Part shown: positions 7,798 to 17,914 of the stretch, piece by piece | Layout of the letters: every line of letters begins with the position of its first letter | Numbering within the stretch: the stretch's first letter is position 1 | DNA from: Paracoccaceae bacterium | GTDB lineage: Bacteria > Pseudomonadota > Alphaproteobacteria > Rhodobacterales > Rhodobacteraceae | DNA length: 64,000 bases | NCBI GenBank assembly: GCA_030697175.1 | Contig: JAUYQR010000011.1 | Location: 1 to 64,000 of the forward strand | Reading direction: 5' to 3' | The notes under the pieces: generated by a model | The model's database searches: none | What the model was told of the DNA's origin: nothing | Seen by the model: the letters and a program-made list of their open reading frames with translations, nothing else | Program-made: the position numbers and the translations under genes

Positions 7798-10700
7798 CTA
7801 CACCTCCTCCACCATCACGACGCCCTGGATCGCCTTGATGGCGGCGCGGATCTGGGGGGTGACGGGGTAGGTTTGCGGGAGGGGGATGTCGGCCTCGTGG
7901 CCTCCGTCGAAATGGGCGGTGAGGGTGAGGCGGGCGCGGGTGCGGCCTTCGAGTTTCGGGAGGAGGGTGAGGAGGGACTGGATCGCGGCGGGCTGGTTGA
8001 TGTGGATGCGGAGGTCCTGCGCGCCGGCCTGGTCCGCCACGGCGTCGATGGCCTGAACGTGGTTGGCGAGGAGTTTCAGGGTATCGCCCTCAAGCTCGGC
8101 CTTGACGGTGAGGACGACGTTGCGGCCGGGTTCGAGAAGGTCGCGGGAGGCTTCGAGCGTGTCGGAGAACACGGTGACTTCGTAAAGCCCGGTCGGGTCG
8201 GAGAGCGAGACGAAGGCGAAACGGTTGCCCTTGGCGGACTTGCGCTCCTGCCGGGCGGAGACGGAGCCGGCGAGTTTGGCGATGAGGGGGGCGCGTTCGG
8301 CCTTGGCGGTGAGGTCGGTGAGGGTGTCGACGCCCTTGCGTTTCAGGGCGGACATGTAGTCGTCGAGCGGGTGGCCGGAGAGGTAGAAGCCGATCGCCTG
8401 GTGTTCCTGGGTGAGGCGCTCGATGGCGAGCCAGTCATCGCGGAACGGCAGGCGGGGTTCGGGGATGTCGACGCCAGCCTCGCCGAAGAGGGAGACCTGG
8501 GTGGAGGATTTCGCCTCGTGGATCGCGGCGGAGTAGGCGACGAGGGGATCGAGCGCCTCGAACACGCGGGCGCGGTTGGGGTCGAGCTGGTCGAAGGCAC
8601 CGGCGCGGGCGAGCATTTCGAGCGAGCGCTTGCCGATGCGCTTGAGGTCCACGCGGCGGGCGAAATCGAAGAGGGTGGCGAAGGGTTTGTCGGCGCGGGC
8701 TTGCACGATCAACTGCATCGCGTCGACGCCGACGTTTTTCAAGGCACCGAGGCCGTAGACGAGGGCACCGTCGCGCACGGTGAAGGTGGCGAGGGAGGCG
8801 TTGACGCAGGGCGCGATGGTCTTGATGCCCAGCTTGTCGACCTCGCGCTTGTAGACGGCAAGCTTGTCGGTGAGGTGGAGGTCGCAGTTCATCACGGCGG
8901 CCATGAATTCGGCTGGATAGTTCGCCTTGAGGTAGGCGGTCTGGTAGCTGACCACGGCGTAGGCGGCGGCGTGGGATTTGTTGAAACCGTAGTTGGCGAA
9001 TTTCTCCAGAAGGTCGAACACTTCGCCAGCCTTCCTGGCGTCGATGTTGTGGGTGGCCTTGGCGCCTTCAATGAATTTCGGGCGTTCCTTGGCCATCTCC
9101 TCGGCGATCTTCTTGCCCATCGCGCGGCGCAGAAGGTCGGCACCGCCAAGGGAATAGCCCGCCATGACCTGCGCGATCTGCATCACCTGTTCTTGGTAAA
9201 CGATGATGCCCTGGGTCTCGGCGAGGATGTGGTCAATGGTGGGATGGATCGATTCAAGGTCGCGCAGGCCGTTCTTGACCTCGCAATAGGCGGGGATGTT
9301 TTCCATCGGGCCGGGGCGGTAGAGCGCCACCAAAGCCACGATATCCTCGATGCAGGTCGGCTTCATGCGCCGAAGCGCGTCCATCATGCCGGAGCTTTCC
9401 ACCTGAAACACGGCGACGGTCTTGGCGGCGGCGTAAAGCTCGTAACTGGGCTTGTCGTCGAGAGGGATCAGATTGATGTCAAACTTGATGCCACGCAGCG
9501 CCAGAAGGTCCATCGCGTTCTGGATCACGGTCAGGGTCTTGAGGCCCAGAAAGTCGAACTTCACCAGACCGGCGGCTTCGACCCATTTCATGTTGAACTG
9601 GGTCGCGGGCATGTCGGAGCGCGGGTCTTGGTAAAGCGGCACCAACTGGTCAAGCGGGCGGTCGCCGATCACGACACCGGCGGCGTGGGTGGAGGCGTTG
9701 CGATAGAGGCCTTCGATCTGGGCGGCATAGTCGAGAAGGCGGCCCACCACCTCTTCCTTCGCGGCTTCGCGCAGGCGCGGTTCATCGGCCAAGGCCTTGG
9801 TGATCGACACCGGCTTCACGCCTTCGACCGGGATCATCTTCGACAGCCGGTCCACCTGCCCGTAGGACATCTGCAAGACGCGGCCCACGTCGCGCACGGC
9901 GGCCTTGGAGAGCAAGGCGCCGAAGGTGATGATCTGGCCCACCTTGTCGCGGCCATAGCGGTCTTGCACGTAACGGATCACCTCTTCGCGGCGGTCCATG
10001 CAGAAGTCGATGTCGAAGTCGGGCATCGAGACGCGTTCGGGGTTCAGGAAGCGTTCAAACAGCAAGGCGTAGCGCAAAGGGTCGAGGTCGGTGATGGTGA
10101 GGGCGTAGGCGACGAGGCTGCCCGCGCCCGACCCCCGGCCCGGACCGACGGGAATGTTGTGATCCTTGGCCCATTTGATGAAGTCGGCCACGATCAGGAA
10201 ATAACCGGGGAAACCCATCTTTTCGATGATGCCCAGTTCGAAATCGAGCCGGGCCTGATACTCCTCGCGCGTGGCCGAGGGGGTGATGACGGCAAGCCGC
10301 GCGTTCAGCCCTTCGTTGGCCTGACGGCGCAACTCGTTGACCTCGTCATCGGCGAATTTCGGCAGGATCGGCGCGCGCTTCTTGGCGGCAAAGGCGCAGC
10401 GGCGGGCAATCTCCACCGTGTTTTCCAGCGCCTCGGGCAGATCGGCAAAAAGCGCGCACATTTCGGCTTCGGTCTTGAAATAGTGCTGCGGGGTCAGGCG
10501 GCGGCGGGGCTGCTGCTGATCGACATAGGCGCCTTCGGCGATGCAGATCAGGGCATCGTGCGCCTGATACATCTCGGCCTTGATGAAGTAGACATCGTTG
10601 GTGGCGACCAGCGGCAAGCCGAATTCGTAAGCGAGTTCGACCGCGCCGCGTTCGGCCAGCGCCTCGGCCTCGGGCAACTGCCCGCCGGGGCCGGGGTGGC

Positions 10701-11238
10701 GCTGCAATTCGACGTAAAGCCGGTTCGGGTAGATCGCAGCCAGACGCTGCAACAGGGCGCGGGCCTTCGGCATTTGCCCGGCGGAAAGGAGGCGGCCAAG
10801 CGGGCCATCCGGGCCGCCGGTCAGGCACAGGAGGCCGCCCGACTGCGCGGCCAGTTCATCGAGGGTGACCTGCGGCAGCGCGCCGGTGCCGACGACCGTG
10901 CCGTCGATGTACAGCCGGGTGTTGAGACGCATCAGGTTCTGGTAGCCAGCCTCGTCCTGCGCCAGCAGAACCACAGGAGCCGGGGCGCGCGGGCGTTCGC
11001 CGGGTTGCGCCGGGTCGTAGGCGACCGAGATCTGGCAGCCGACAATGGGCTGCACCCCTGCCCCGGCGGCGGTGACGGAAAACTCCAACGCGGCGAACAT
11101 GTTGTTGGTGTCGGTCACCGCGACGGCGGGCATCGCTTGCGTCTTGCACAGGTCGACCAGCTTCTTCACCGGGACCGCGCCTTCCAGAAGCGAATGTTCG
11201 GTATGGACGCGGAGGTGGATGAATCGGGTCTGGGACAT
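7798..11238 (-). CDS. dnaE: DNA polymerase III subunit alpha
   Basis: Replicative polymerase subunit, 1146 residues, the normal length for DnaE1. The N-terminal PHP domain begins with [15 protein letters not shown]. The C-family polymerase core follows with [13 protein letters not shown] and the catalytic [12 protein letters not shown]. The helix-hairpin-helix and OB-fold regions occupy the last third (QVSLFGEAG, then the OB segment from about residue 950). The final helix MVEEV is the usual C-terminus. It is divergent from xdhA; the 236 bases between carry the promoters of both. Confidence 0.97.
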   Translation of the reverse strand: MSQTRFIHLRVHTEHSLLEGAVPVKKLVDLCKTQAMPAVAVTDTNNMFAALEFSVTAAGAGVQPIVGCQISVAYDPAQPGERPRAPAPVVLLAQDEAGYQNLMRLNTRLYIDGTVVGTGALPQVTLDELAAQSGGLLCLTGGPDGPLGRLLSAGQMPKARALLQRLAAIYPNRLYVELQRHPGPGGQLPEAEALAERGAVELAYEFGLPLVATNDVYFIKAEMYQAHDALICIAEGAYVDQQQPRRRLTPQHYFKTEAEMCALFADLPEALENTVEIARRCAFAAKKRAPILPKFADDEVNELRRQANEGLNARLAVITPSATREEYQARLDFELGIIEKMGFPGYFLIVADFIKWAKDHNIPVGPGRGSGAGSLVAYALTITDLDPLRYALLFERFLNPERVSMPDFDIDFCMDRREEVIRYVQDRYGRDKVGQIITFGALLSKAAVRDVGRVLQMSYGQVDRLSKMIPVEGVKPVSITKALADEPRLREAAKEEVVGRLLDYAAQIEGLYRNASTHAAGVVIGDRPLDQLVPLYQDPRSDMPATQFNMKWVEAAGLVKFDFLGLKTLTVIQNAMDLLALRGIKFDINLIPLDDKPSYELYAAAKTVAVFQVESSGMMDALRRMKPTCIEDIVALVALYRPGPMENIPAYCEVKNGLRDLESIHPTIDHILAETQGIIVYQEQVMQIAQVMAGYSLGGADLLRRAMGKKIAEEMAKERPKFIEGAKATHNIDARKAGEVFDLLEKFANYGFNKSHAAAYAVVSYQTAYLKANYPAEFMAAVMNCDLHLTDKLAVYKREVDKLGIKTIAPCVNASLATFTVRDGALVYGLGALKNVGVDAMQLIVQARADKPFATLFDFARRVDLKRIGKRSLEMLARAGAFDQLDPNRARVFEALDPLVAYSAAIHEAKSSTQVSLFGEAGVDIPEPRLPFRDDWLAIERLTQEHQAIGFYLSGHPLDDYMSALKRKGVDTLTDLTAKAERAPLIAKLAGSVSARQERKSAKGNRFAFVSLSDPTGLYEVTVFSDTLEASRDLLEPGRNVVLTVKAELEGDTLKLLANHVQAIDAVADQAGAQDLRIHINQPAAIQSLLTLLPKLEGRTRARLTLTAHFDGGHEADIPLPQTYPVTPQIRAAIKAIQGVVMVEEV

Positions 11239-11334
11239 GGGCCAAAGGTAGCGAAGTGCTGTGCCGGGGGAAAGGTCTGCCCGTTCTTTCGGCTATGGGC
11301 GAAACTGCTTCCAAGAATTCAAAGAAGGTATGTC

Positions 11335-11348
11335 TTGCCATGTGGCAA
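11335..11348. promoter_or_regulatory. Inverted repeat TTGCCA-TG-TGGCAA upstream of xdhA
   Basis: A perfect 6-base inverted repeat with a 2-base spacer lies between divergent dnaE and xdhA, about 125 bases before the xdhA start. An A+T-rich TATAAA at 11370-11375 follows it. This would suit an operator for purine control of the xdh operon, but no -35 element with correct spacing is convincing and no regulator gene is adjacent. Confidence 0.3.
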
Positions 11349-11474
11349 CCTTCCGCGCTTCATGGTCATTATAAAAGAAGGGGCAAGAAAGCCCTTGGGG
11401 TGTGTGCCAGCCTTACGCCGCATCGGGCGGGCACACGGGTTGCCTCGACCGGGGAGACCGCGGCGGATTTTGAC

Positions 11475-12869
11475 ATGACGGAGATTTCGTTTCTCCTGAA
11501 CGGCGCGCCTGTGACGGTCGCGGATCAGCCGCCGACGCGGACGCTCCTCGATTGGCTGCGCGAGGTGCGCGGCCTGACCGGCACCAAGGAAGGCTGCAAC
11601 GAAGGCGACTGCGGCGCCTGCACGGTGATGGTCACCGATGCGGAGGGGTCACGGGCGCTGAACGCCTGCATCCTGTTTCTGGCCCAGTTGCATGGCAGGG
11701 CGGTGCGCACGGTGGAAGGCATCGCCGGGCCGGATGGCAGCTTGCATCCGGTGCAGCAGGCGATGATCACCCATCACGGCAGCCAGTGCGGCTTCTGCAC
11801 GCCGGGGTTCATCGTGTCGATGGCGGTGGGCCACGCGCAGGGCCGCCGCGACCATGACGACGTGCTGGCCGGCAACCTGTGCCGCTGCACCGGCTATGCA
11901 CCGATCATCCGCGCCGCCGAAGCTGCGCAAGCCGCGCCGGTGCCAGCGTGGATGCACGCGGACACCTCCTTCCTCTTTGCGGAAATATCCCCGGGGTCCG
12001 GGGGCGGCGCCCCCGGCGCTTTCCACCCGCGCGACAGCGACGCGTTGGCAGAATGGTATCTGGCGAACCCTGAGGCCGTGCTGATCGCCGGGGCGACGGA
12101 TGTGGGGCTTTGGGTGACGAAACAGTTGCGCGACCTGACGCCGGTCGCGTTCCTGAACGGCGTGCGCGACTTGCAGGCCATCGAGGAACAGGGCGGGCAG
12201 TTGCACATCGGGGCGGGGGTCACGATCTCGGCCTTGCTGGACGCGGTGAAGGATCGGTTGCCGTCCCTGGGCGAGCTTTTGCGCCGCTACGCATCGGTTC
12301 AGGTCCGCAATGCGGCGACGATCGGGGGCAACATCGCCAACGGTTCGCCCATCGGCGACGGGCCGCCGGCACTGATCGCACTGGGCGCGACGCTGCATCT
12401 GCGGCGGGGCGATGCGATGCGGGCGATGGCGCTGGAGGATTTCTTCCTGGAATATCGCAAGCAGGACCGGCTTCCGGGCGAGTTCGTGGCGGGGGTTTCG
12501 GTGCCGGGGTCGGCGCCGGCGTTGCGCTGCTACAAGCTGTCGAAGCGGTTCGATCAGGACATCTCGGCGGTCTGCGGCTGTTTCAACGTGACGGTTGAGG
12601 CGGGCGTCATCACCCGAGCGCGGATCGCCTTCGGGGGCATGGCGGGGGTGCCGAAGCGGGCGGCGGCGGCGGAGGCTGCGCTGGTGGGGAAAGGCTGGAG
12701 CCTTGCGACACTCGAGGCGGCGGCGGCAGCAATGGCGGGGGATTTCACGCCGTTGAGCGACATGCGGGCCTCGGCGGGCTACCGGATGCAGACCGCGCAG
12801 ACCATGATGATCCGGTATTTCCATGATCTGTCGGGCGTGCCGGTGTCGGTGCTGGAGGTGACGCCATGA
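11475..12869 (+). CDS. xdhA: Xanthine dehydrogenase small subunit (2Fe-2S and FAD)
   Basis: Electron-transfer subunit of the cytoplasmic molybdenum enzyme that oxidises hypoxanthine to xanthine and urate. The 464-residue protein has a plant-type [2Fe-2S] domain with Cys41, Cys46, Cys49 and Cys65, then a second cluster domain with CGFC (105-108) and CRC (136-138), then the FAD domain with [10 protein letters not shown] and [17 protein letters not shown]. Residues about 164-182 are encoded by a dispersed repeat inserted in frame in the linker before the FAD domain. The start at 11475 gives the standard N-terminus; the frame is open to 11256 but upstream residues do not match the family. It overlaps xdhB by ATGA. 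Confidence 0.95.
   Translation: MTEISFLLNGAPVTVADQPPTRTLLDWLREVRGLTGTKEGCNEGDCGACTVMVTDAEGSRALNACILFLAQLHGRAVRTVEGIAGPDGSLHPVQQAMITHHGSQCGFCTPGFIVSMAVGHAQGRRDHDDVLAGNLCRCTGYAPIIRAAEAAQAAPVPAWMHADTSFLFAEISPGSGGGAPGAFHPRDSDALAEWYLANPEAVLIAGATDVGLWVTKQLRDLTPVAFLNGVRDLQAIEEQGGQLHIGAGVTISALLDAVKDRLPSLGELLRRYASVQVRNAATIGGNIANGSPIGDGPPALIALGATLHLRRGDAMRAMALEDFFLEYRKQDRLPGEFVAGVSVPGSAPALRCYKLSKRFDQDISAVCGCFNVTVEAGVITRARIAFGGMAGVPKRAAAAEAALVGKGWSLATLEAAAAAMAGDFTPLSDMRASAGYRMQTAQTMMIRYFHDLSGVPVSVLEVTP
11965..12021 (-). repeat. Dispersed GGGATATTT element, copy inside xdhA
   Basis: Read on the minus strand the stretch has a G/C hairpin (CCGGGGG...CCCCCGG), then CCCGGGGATATTTCCGC, then AAAGAGGAAGG. It follows the same plan as copies at 14021-14053, 17881-17910 and 60302-60328. 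It is translated in frame in the linker of XdhA, adding about 20 residues rich in Gly, Pro and Ser. Confidence 0.65.
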
Positions 12870-15277
12870 GCATGGGCAAACCCCTGCCGCATGACGCGGC
12901 CCCGCTGCATGTGACCGGGCAGGCGCGGTATGTGGATGACATCCCGCTGCCGGGCAACGCGCTGCATCTGGCCTTTGGACTGTCGACCGTCGCGCATGGC
13001 GAGATCACCGGGATCGACCTTTCCGCCGTGCGCAGCGCGCCGGGCGTGGTGGCGGTGCTGAGTGCGGATGATCTGCCGGACATGCCGGATTGCAGCCCTT
13101 CGGCGCATGACGAGCCGCTGCTTGCCGTCAAGACGGTGCATTACGTGGGCCAGCCGGTCTTCCTGGTGATCGCCGGCAGCCACCTTGCGGCGCGCAAGGC
13201 GGCGCGGTTGGGGAAAGTCACCTACCGGGAATTGCCGGCGCTGTTGACGGTGGATGAGGCGCTGGCGGCGGGGAGCCGGTTCGAGCAGGGGCCGGTGGTC
13301 TGGGCCAAGGGCGATGCGGGCCGCGCGATTGCCGGGGCGGCGCATGTGGTCGAAGGCTCGTTCGAGGTGGGCGGGCAGGAGCATTTCTATCTGGAGGGTC
13401 AGGTGGCGGCAGCCCTGCCGCAGGAGGGCGGCGACATGATCGTCCACTCCTCGACCCAGCATCCGACCGAGGTGCAGCACAAGGTGGCCCATGCGCTGCA
13501 TCTGCCGATGAGCGCGGTGCGCGTCGAAGTGCGGCGGATGGGCGGCGGCTTTGGCGGCAAGGAAAGCCAGGGCAATGCGCTGGCCATTGCCTGCGCGCTG
13601 GCGGCACGGCTGACCGGGCGGCCGGCGCGGATGCGCTATGACCGCGACGACGACATGATGATCACCGGCAAGCGCCACGACCTGCGGATCACCTACCGCG
13701 CCGGGGTGGACGCCGAGGGGCGCGTCCTGGGGCTGGAGTTCCAGCACCTGGTCCGCTGTGGCTGGTCGCAGGATCTGTCGCTGCCGGTGGCCGACCGGGC
13801 GATGCTGCATGCCGACAACTGCTATCATCTGCCGCATATCCGGATCGAGAGCCACCGGCTGAAGACCAACACGCAAAGCGCCACCGCGTTTCGCGGCTTT
13901 GGCGGGCCGCAGGGCATGGTCGGCATCGAGCGGGTGATGGACCATGTGGCGCATGTGGTCGGGCGCGATGCGTTGGCGGTGCGGAAGGCGAACTTCTACC
14001 GCGCGGCGGCGCCGGCGGGTGCCTCCGGCGGGGATATTTCAGAACAGAAGAAGCTGGCAGGGGGCGTGGGGGAGGCCGACCTCACCTCGCGCGGGGCGGC
14101 GGGACAAGCGGGGTCGCATGTGTTGCCGCCGGATGGGCCGGTGCAGACGACGCCCTATCACATGCCGGTGGAGGATTTCATCGGGCATGAGCTGGTGGCC
14201 GAGTTGGAGCGGACCTCGGATTATGCGGCGCGGAAGGCGGCGATTGCGGCGTGGAACGAGGGCAGCCCGATCCTGAAACGCGGGATCGCGCTGACGCCGG
14301 TGAAGTTTGGAATTTCGTTCACGCTGACATGGCTCAATCAGGCGGGGGCCCTGGTGCATGTCTATCAGGACGGGTCGATCCATCTGAACCACGGCGGCAC
14401 CGAGATGGGACAGGGGTTGTTCCAGAAGGTGGCGCAGGTGACGGCGGCGGTGTTCGGGGTGGACGCGTCGTTGGTGAAGATCACCGCGACGGATACGGCG
14501 AAGGTGCCGAATACGTCTGCGACGGCCGCGAGTTCGGGAGCGGACCTGAACGGCATGGCGGCGAAGGCGGCGGCGGAGACGATTCGCGGGCGGCTGGCGG
14601 AGTTCATTGCCGAAAAGCATCAGGTGAAGCCTGCGTCGGTGCGGTTCGTTGATGGGCAGGTGCGGGTGGCGGGCGAGGTTTACGGCTGGGCGCAGGTGGT
14701 GGCATGGGCCTATCAGGCGCGGGTGTCGCTGTCGTCGACCGGGTTCTACGCCACGCCGAAGATCGTCTGGGACCGGGTGCGCGGGACCGGGCGGCCGTTC
14801 TTTTACTTCGCCTATGGCGCGGCGGTGACGGAGGTGGTGATCGACCGGCTGACCGGGGAGAACCGGATCTTGCGGGCGGATGTGCTGCATGACACCGGGA
14901 CGAGTTTGAACCCGGCTTTGGATATCGGTCAGGTCGAGGGTGCCTATATGCAGGGCGCGGGCTGGCTGACCACGGAGGAGCTGGTCTGGGACGGCAAGGG
15001 GCGTCTGGCGACGCATGCGCCCAGCACTTACAAGATCCCGGCCTGTTCGGACCGGCCGCGGGTGTTCAACGTGGCCTTGTGGGGCAGGCCCAACCGCGAG
15101 GATGCGGTGGGCAAGTCGAAGGCGGTGGGGGAGCCGCCGTTCATGCTGGGGATCTCCGTTCTGATGGCGCTGTCGGATGCGGTGGCGGCGTGCGGCGACG
15201 GGTCGGTGTATCCGGGCCTTGATGCGCCGGCGACGGCGGAGCGGGTGCTGGCGGCGGTGCGGAGGCAGCATGTTTGA
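12866..15277 (+). CDS. xdhB: Xanthine dehydrogenase molybdopterin-binding subunit
   Basis: Catalytic molybdenum subunit, 803 residues. It carries the N-terminal Ald_Xan_dh hammerhead domain, the [10 protein letters not shown] loop that contacts the cofactor, FRGFGGPQG, the GGTEMGQG molybdopterin motif and the C-terminal [11 protein letters not shown], in which Glu756 is the expected catalytic base. Residues about 380-420 ([16 protein letters not shown] and a Gly/Ala-rich run) form an insertion partly encoded by a dispersed repeat at 14021-14053. The start overlaps the xdhA stop (ATGA) and the end overlaps xdhC by 8 bases. Confidence 0.96.
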   Translation: MSMGKPLPHDAAPLHVTGQARYVDDIPLPGNALHLAFGLSTVAHGEITGIDLSAVRSAPGVVAVLSADDLPDMPDCSPSAHDEPLLAVKTVHYVGQPVFLVIAGSHLAARKAARLGKVTYRELPALLTVDEALAAGSRFEQGPVVWAKGDAGRAIAGAAHVVEGSFEVGGQEHFYLEGQVAAALPQEGGDMIVHSSTQHPTEVQHKVAHALHLPMSAVRVEVRRMGGGFGGKESQGNALAIACALAARLTGRPARMRYDRDDDMMITGKRHDLRITYRAGVDAEGRVLGLEFQHLVRCGWSQDLSLPVADRAMLHADNCYHLPHIRIESHRLKTNTQSATAFRGFGGPQGMVGIERVMDHVAHVVGRDALAVRKANFYRAAAPAGASGGDISEQKKLAGGVGEADLTSRGAAGQAGSHVLPPDGPVQTTPYHMPVEDFIGHELVAELERTSDYAARKAAIAAWNEGSPILKRGIALTPVKFGISFTLTWLNQAGALVHVYQDGSIHLNHGGTEMGQGLFQKVAQVTAAVFGVDASLVKITATDTAKVPNTSATAASSGADLNGMAAKAAAETIRGRLAEFIAEKHQVKPASVRFVDGQVRVAGEVYGWAQVVAWAYQARVSLSSTGFYATPKIVWDRVRGTGRPFFYFAYGAAVTEVVIDRLTGENRILRADVLHDTGTSLNPALDIGQVEGAYMQGAGWLTTEELVWDGKGRLATHAPSTYKIPACSDRPRVFNVALWGRPNREDAVGKSKAVGEPPFMLGISVLMALSDAVAACGDGSVYPGLDAPATAERVLAAVRRQHV
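14021..14053 (+). repeat. Dispersed GGGATATTT element, copy inside xdhB
   Basis: GCCTCCGGCGGGGATATTTC followed by AGAACAGAAGAAG, read in frame with xdhB. It has the same core and purine-rich tail as the other copies in the window and accounts for part of an insertion between two conserved blocks of XdhB (NFYRA and QTTPYH). Confidence 0.65.
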
Positions 15278-16190
15278 TCTGGGTGCCTTGCAGGCGGCAA
15301 TCGACGCGCACGGGCCGGTGGCGCGGGTGGTGATTGCGGCGCATGACGGCAGTTCCCCGCGTGAGGTGGGGGCGGCGATGCTGGTCTGGGAGAGCGGTCA
15401 GGCGGGCACGATTGGCGGCGGGGCGCTGGAGTGGGAGGCTTTGGCGCGGGCGCGGGCGATGCTGGCCTCGGGCGGGGCGCGGGTCGATCGGCAGGCGCTG
15501 GGGCCGGCCCTGGGGCAGTGCTGCGGCGGGGCGGTGACGCTGTGGACGGAGGTTTATGCAGCGGCTCCGGTGGCGGAGGCGGGGGTTGTGGCGCGCGGGC
15601 CGGGGGAGATGCCCCTGGCGGTGACGCGGATGCTGGCGCGGGCGCGGGGTGAGGGGGTGATGCCTGCGCCGGGGCTGGTGCAGGGGTGGCTCATTGAGCC
15701 TGCGGTGGAGCCGAAGCGGGCGCTGTGGGTCTGGGGCGCGGGGCATGTGGGGCGCGCCCTGGTGGCGGTGCTGGCCCCCCTGCCCGGGCTTGCGATCACC
15801 TGGGTCGATGTCGCGGCGGAGCGGTTTCCGGGCGTGGTGCCGGAGGGCGTGACCGTGTTGCCGGTGGCTGCGCCGGAGGCCGCGGTGAAGATCGCGCCGA
15901 TGGAGGCGGAGCATCTGCTGCTTACCTATTCGCACGCGCTGGATCTGGCGCTTTGTGACGCGCTGTTGCGGCATGGGTTTGCGTCGCTGGGGCTGATTGG
16001 TTCTGCAACGAAATGGGCGCGGTTCCGGTCGCGGCTGGCGGCATTGGGGCATGGGGCTGAGGCGGTGGGGCGGATCGACTGCCCGATCGGCAACCCCGCG
16101 CTTGGCAAGCATCCGCAGGCGATTGCGGTGGGTGTGGCGGCGGAACTGCTGGCGAGACGGGGAACCCTTCGGCGAAAGATCAAAGCATGA
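15270..16190 (+). CDS. xdhC: Xanthine dehydrogenase accessory protein XdhC
   Basis: A 306-residue molybdenum-cofactor chaperone. In Rhodobacter capsulatus XdhC binds sulfurated Moco and delivers it to XdhB without being part of the final enzyme. An N-terminal XdhC/CoxI domain (GALEWEA, QCCGG) is followed by a Rossmann-like domain (WGAGHVGRALV) and the typical GLIGSATKWARF motif near the C-terminus. The start at 15270 is inside the xdhB end (8-base overlap) and the stop overlaps the next gene by ATGA, so it is cotranslated with both xdh and the transporter genes. Confidence 0.94.
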   Translation: MFDLGALQAAIDAHGPVARVVIAAHDGSSPREVGAAMLVWESGQAGTIGGGALEWEALARARAMLASGGARVDRQALGPALGQCCGGAVTLWTEVYAAAPVAEAGVVARGPGEMPLAVTRMLARARGEGVMPAPGLVQGWLIEPAVEPKRALWVWGAGHVGRALVAVLAPLPGLAITWVDVAAERFPGVVPEGVTVLPVAAPEAAVKIAPMEAEHLLLTYSHALDLALCDALLRHGFASLGLIGSATKWARFRSRLAALGHGAEAVGRIDCPIGNPALGKHPQAIAVGVAAELLARRGTLRRKIKA

Positions 16191-17713
16191 CTGGCAAGCT
16201 TCTGTTGAGCGTCGAGGGGGTGACGAAGGCCTATCCCGGCGTGGTGGCGAACAGTGACGTGTCGTTCCAGATCAGCGAGGGAGAGGTTCACGCGCTGCTT
16301 GGGGAAAACGGCGCGGGGAAATCGACGCTGGTCAAGATGATCTACGGGCTGGTGAAGCCGGACAGCGGGCGGATGGTGCTGCGGGGGCAGGCTTATGCGC
16401 CGGGCAAACCCGGGCAGGCGCGGGCCTTGGGCGTGGCGATGGTGTTCCAGCACTTCAGCCTGTTCGAGGCGCTGAACGTGGCGGAGAACGTGGCGCTGGG
16501 CATGGAAAACCCGCCGCCGATGAAGGCGCTGGCGGGGCGGATCAAGGCGGTGAGCGAGGAATACGGGCTGCCCCTGGACCCGGCACGGATGGTGGGCGAC
16601 CTGTCGGCGGGCGAGCGGCAACGGGTGGAGATCGTGCGCTGCCTGTTGCAAGACCCGAAGCTGCTGATCATGGACGAGCCGACCTCGGTGCTGACGCCGC
16701 AGGAGGTGGAGATCCTGTTCAAGACGCTGCGGCAACTGGCGTCGGAGGGGACCGCGATCCTGTATATCAGCCACAAGCTGGAGGAGATCCGCAGCCTTTG
16801 CGACGAGGCGACGATCCTGCGGCGCGGCAAGGTGGTGGCGACCTGCACCCCGCGCGAACGGACCGCGCGCGAGATGGCGGAACTGATGGTGGGGGCGGTG
16901 CTGACGCCGCCGGCGCGGGCCGGGAAGGCCAAGGGCGAGGTGGCGCTGGAAGTGACCGGGCTTTCGGTCGCCTCGCCGATTCCGTTCGGGACGTCGCTGA
17001 AGAACGTCGGTTTCACGGTCCGGAAAGGCGAAGTGCTGGGCATCGCCGGGGTCGCGGGCAACGGGCAGGACGAGCTGCTGCTGGCGCTGTCGGGCGAGTT
17101 GAAGGCCGCGCCGGAGGCGGTGCGGATCGACGGGGTGGCGATGGGCGGCAAGGGGCCGAACGACCGGCGGCGCGCGGGGCTGGTGGCGGCACCGGAAGAG
17201 CGGCTGGGCCATGCGGCGGCACCGGACATGAGCCTGGTGGAAAACGCGCTGTTGTCGGGCGTCGTGCGCAAGGGGCTGACGAAACGCGGCTTCATCGACT
17301 GGGCGGCGACGGAGACGTTCGCGGCCGGGATCGTCAAGGATTTCGACGTGAGGACACCCGGCACCCATGTGGCGGCGCGGGCGCTGTCGGGCGGGAATTT
17401 GCAGAAGTTCGTGGTGGGCCGGGAGTTGAGCCAGACGCCAACGGTGATCGTGATCAACCAGCCGACATGGGGGGTGGATGCGGCGGCGGCGGCGGCGATC
17501 CGGCAGGCCATCCTGGACCGGGCGGCAGGCGGTGCGGCGGTCGTGGTGATCAGCCAGGATCTGGATGAACTGCTGGAAATCGCGGACAATTTCGCTGCGC
17601 TGAACGGCGGGCGGCTGACGCCGACACGGCCGGTGCAGGGTCTGACGGTGGACGAGATCGGCCTGATGATGGGCGGCACGCACGGCATGGAGGTGGCGCA
17701 TCATGGGCACTGA
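16187..17713 (+). CDS. Nucleoside/purine ABC transporter ATP-binding protein (two domains)
   Basis: A 508-residue protein of the fused two-domain type used by BMP-dependent nucleoside importers. Domain 1 has Walker A GENGAGKST (39-47), signature LSAGERQ (about 139-145) and Walker B LLIMDEPT (about 160-167). Domain 2 has the degenerate Walker A-like GVAGNGQDELL usual in this family and the LSGGNLQK signature. Its start overlaps the xdhC stop by ATGA. That direct coupling to xdhC strongly suggests the imported substrate is a purine or purine nucleoside. Confidence 0.9.
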   Translation: MTGKLLLSVEGVTKAYPGVVANSDVSFQISEGEVHALLGENGAGKSTLVKMIYGLVKPDSGRMVLRGQAYAPGKPGQARALGVAMVFQHFSLFEALNVAENVALGMENPPPMKALAGRIKAVSEEYGLPLDPARMVGDLSAGERQRVEIVRCLLQDPKLLIMDEPTSVLTPQEVEILFKTLRQLASEGTAILYISHKLEEIRSLCDEATILRRGKVVATCTPRERTAREMAELMVGAVLTPPARAGKAKGEVALEVTGLSVASPIPFGTSLKNVGFTVRKGEVLGIAGVAGNGQDELLLALSGELKAAPEAVRIDGVAMGGKGPNDRRRAGLVAAPEERLGHAAAPDMSLVENALLSGVVRKGLTKRGFIDWAATETFAAGIVKDFDVRTPGTHVAARALSGGNLQKFVVGRELSQTPTVIVINQPTWGVDAAAAAAIRQAILDRAAGGAAVVVISQDLDELLEIADNFAALNGGRLTPTRPVQGLTVDEIGLMMGGTHGMEVAHHGH

Positions 17714-17747
17714 CGCGGGCGTGGCGCACGGACTGGCGGAAGCTGGG

Positions 17748-17801
17748 GGAGCCCCCCTCCCCCAGCCTCTCCCCCAGCCCCTCCCCACAAGGGGGAGGGG
17801 A
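17748..17801. repeat. G/C-rich intergenic hairpin repeat
   Basis: CCCCCTCCCCCAGCC, then CCAGCCCCTCCCC and GGGGGAGGGG, can fold as a strong hairpin. It resembles 6755-6830. It lies in the 201-base gap that breaks the otherwise tightly packed ABC operon. The rest of this gap is further G/C-rich hairpin sequence leading into the dispersed element at 17881. Confidence 0.45.
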
Positions 17802-17880
17802 GGCATCGGGTCGGCAAGGCTGCGCGCTGCATCGGGCGGTGCAGGGGGGCTGTCTGCCCCCCACGCCGCTGCCCCCCTTC

Positions 17881-17910
17881 CCCCCCGAGGATATCTTGGC
17901 GAAGAGGAAG
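17881..17910 (+). repeat. Dispersed GGATAT element supplying a ribosome binding site
   Basis: CCCCCCGAGGATATCTTGGC followed by GAAGAGGAAG, preceded by G/C hairpin sequence. The purine tail lies five bases before the ATG at 17915 and makes the best ribosome binding site for the ABC permease gene. It follows the same plan as the copies in xdhA, xdhB and before cobJ. Confidence 0.6.
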
Positions 17911-17914
17911 CCGC

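Noticed and set aside
11256-11474. N-terminal extension of xdhA by 73 codons
   Set aside because: The residues do not resemble the family, and the standard XdhA N-terminus begins at 11475.
7873-11478. Plus-strand open frame of 1201 codons
   Set aside because: It is the antisense shadow of dnaE; its product is low-complexity Gly/Val/His-rich with no domain, as expected opposite G/C-rich coding sequence.
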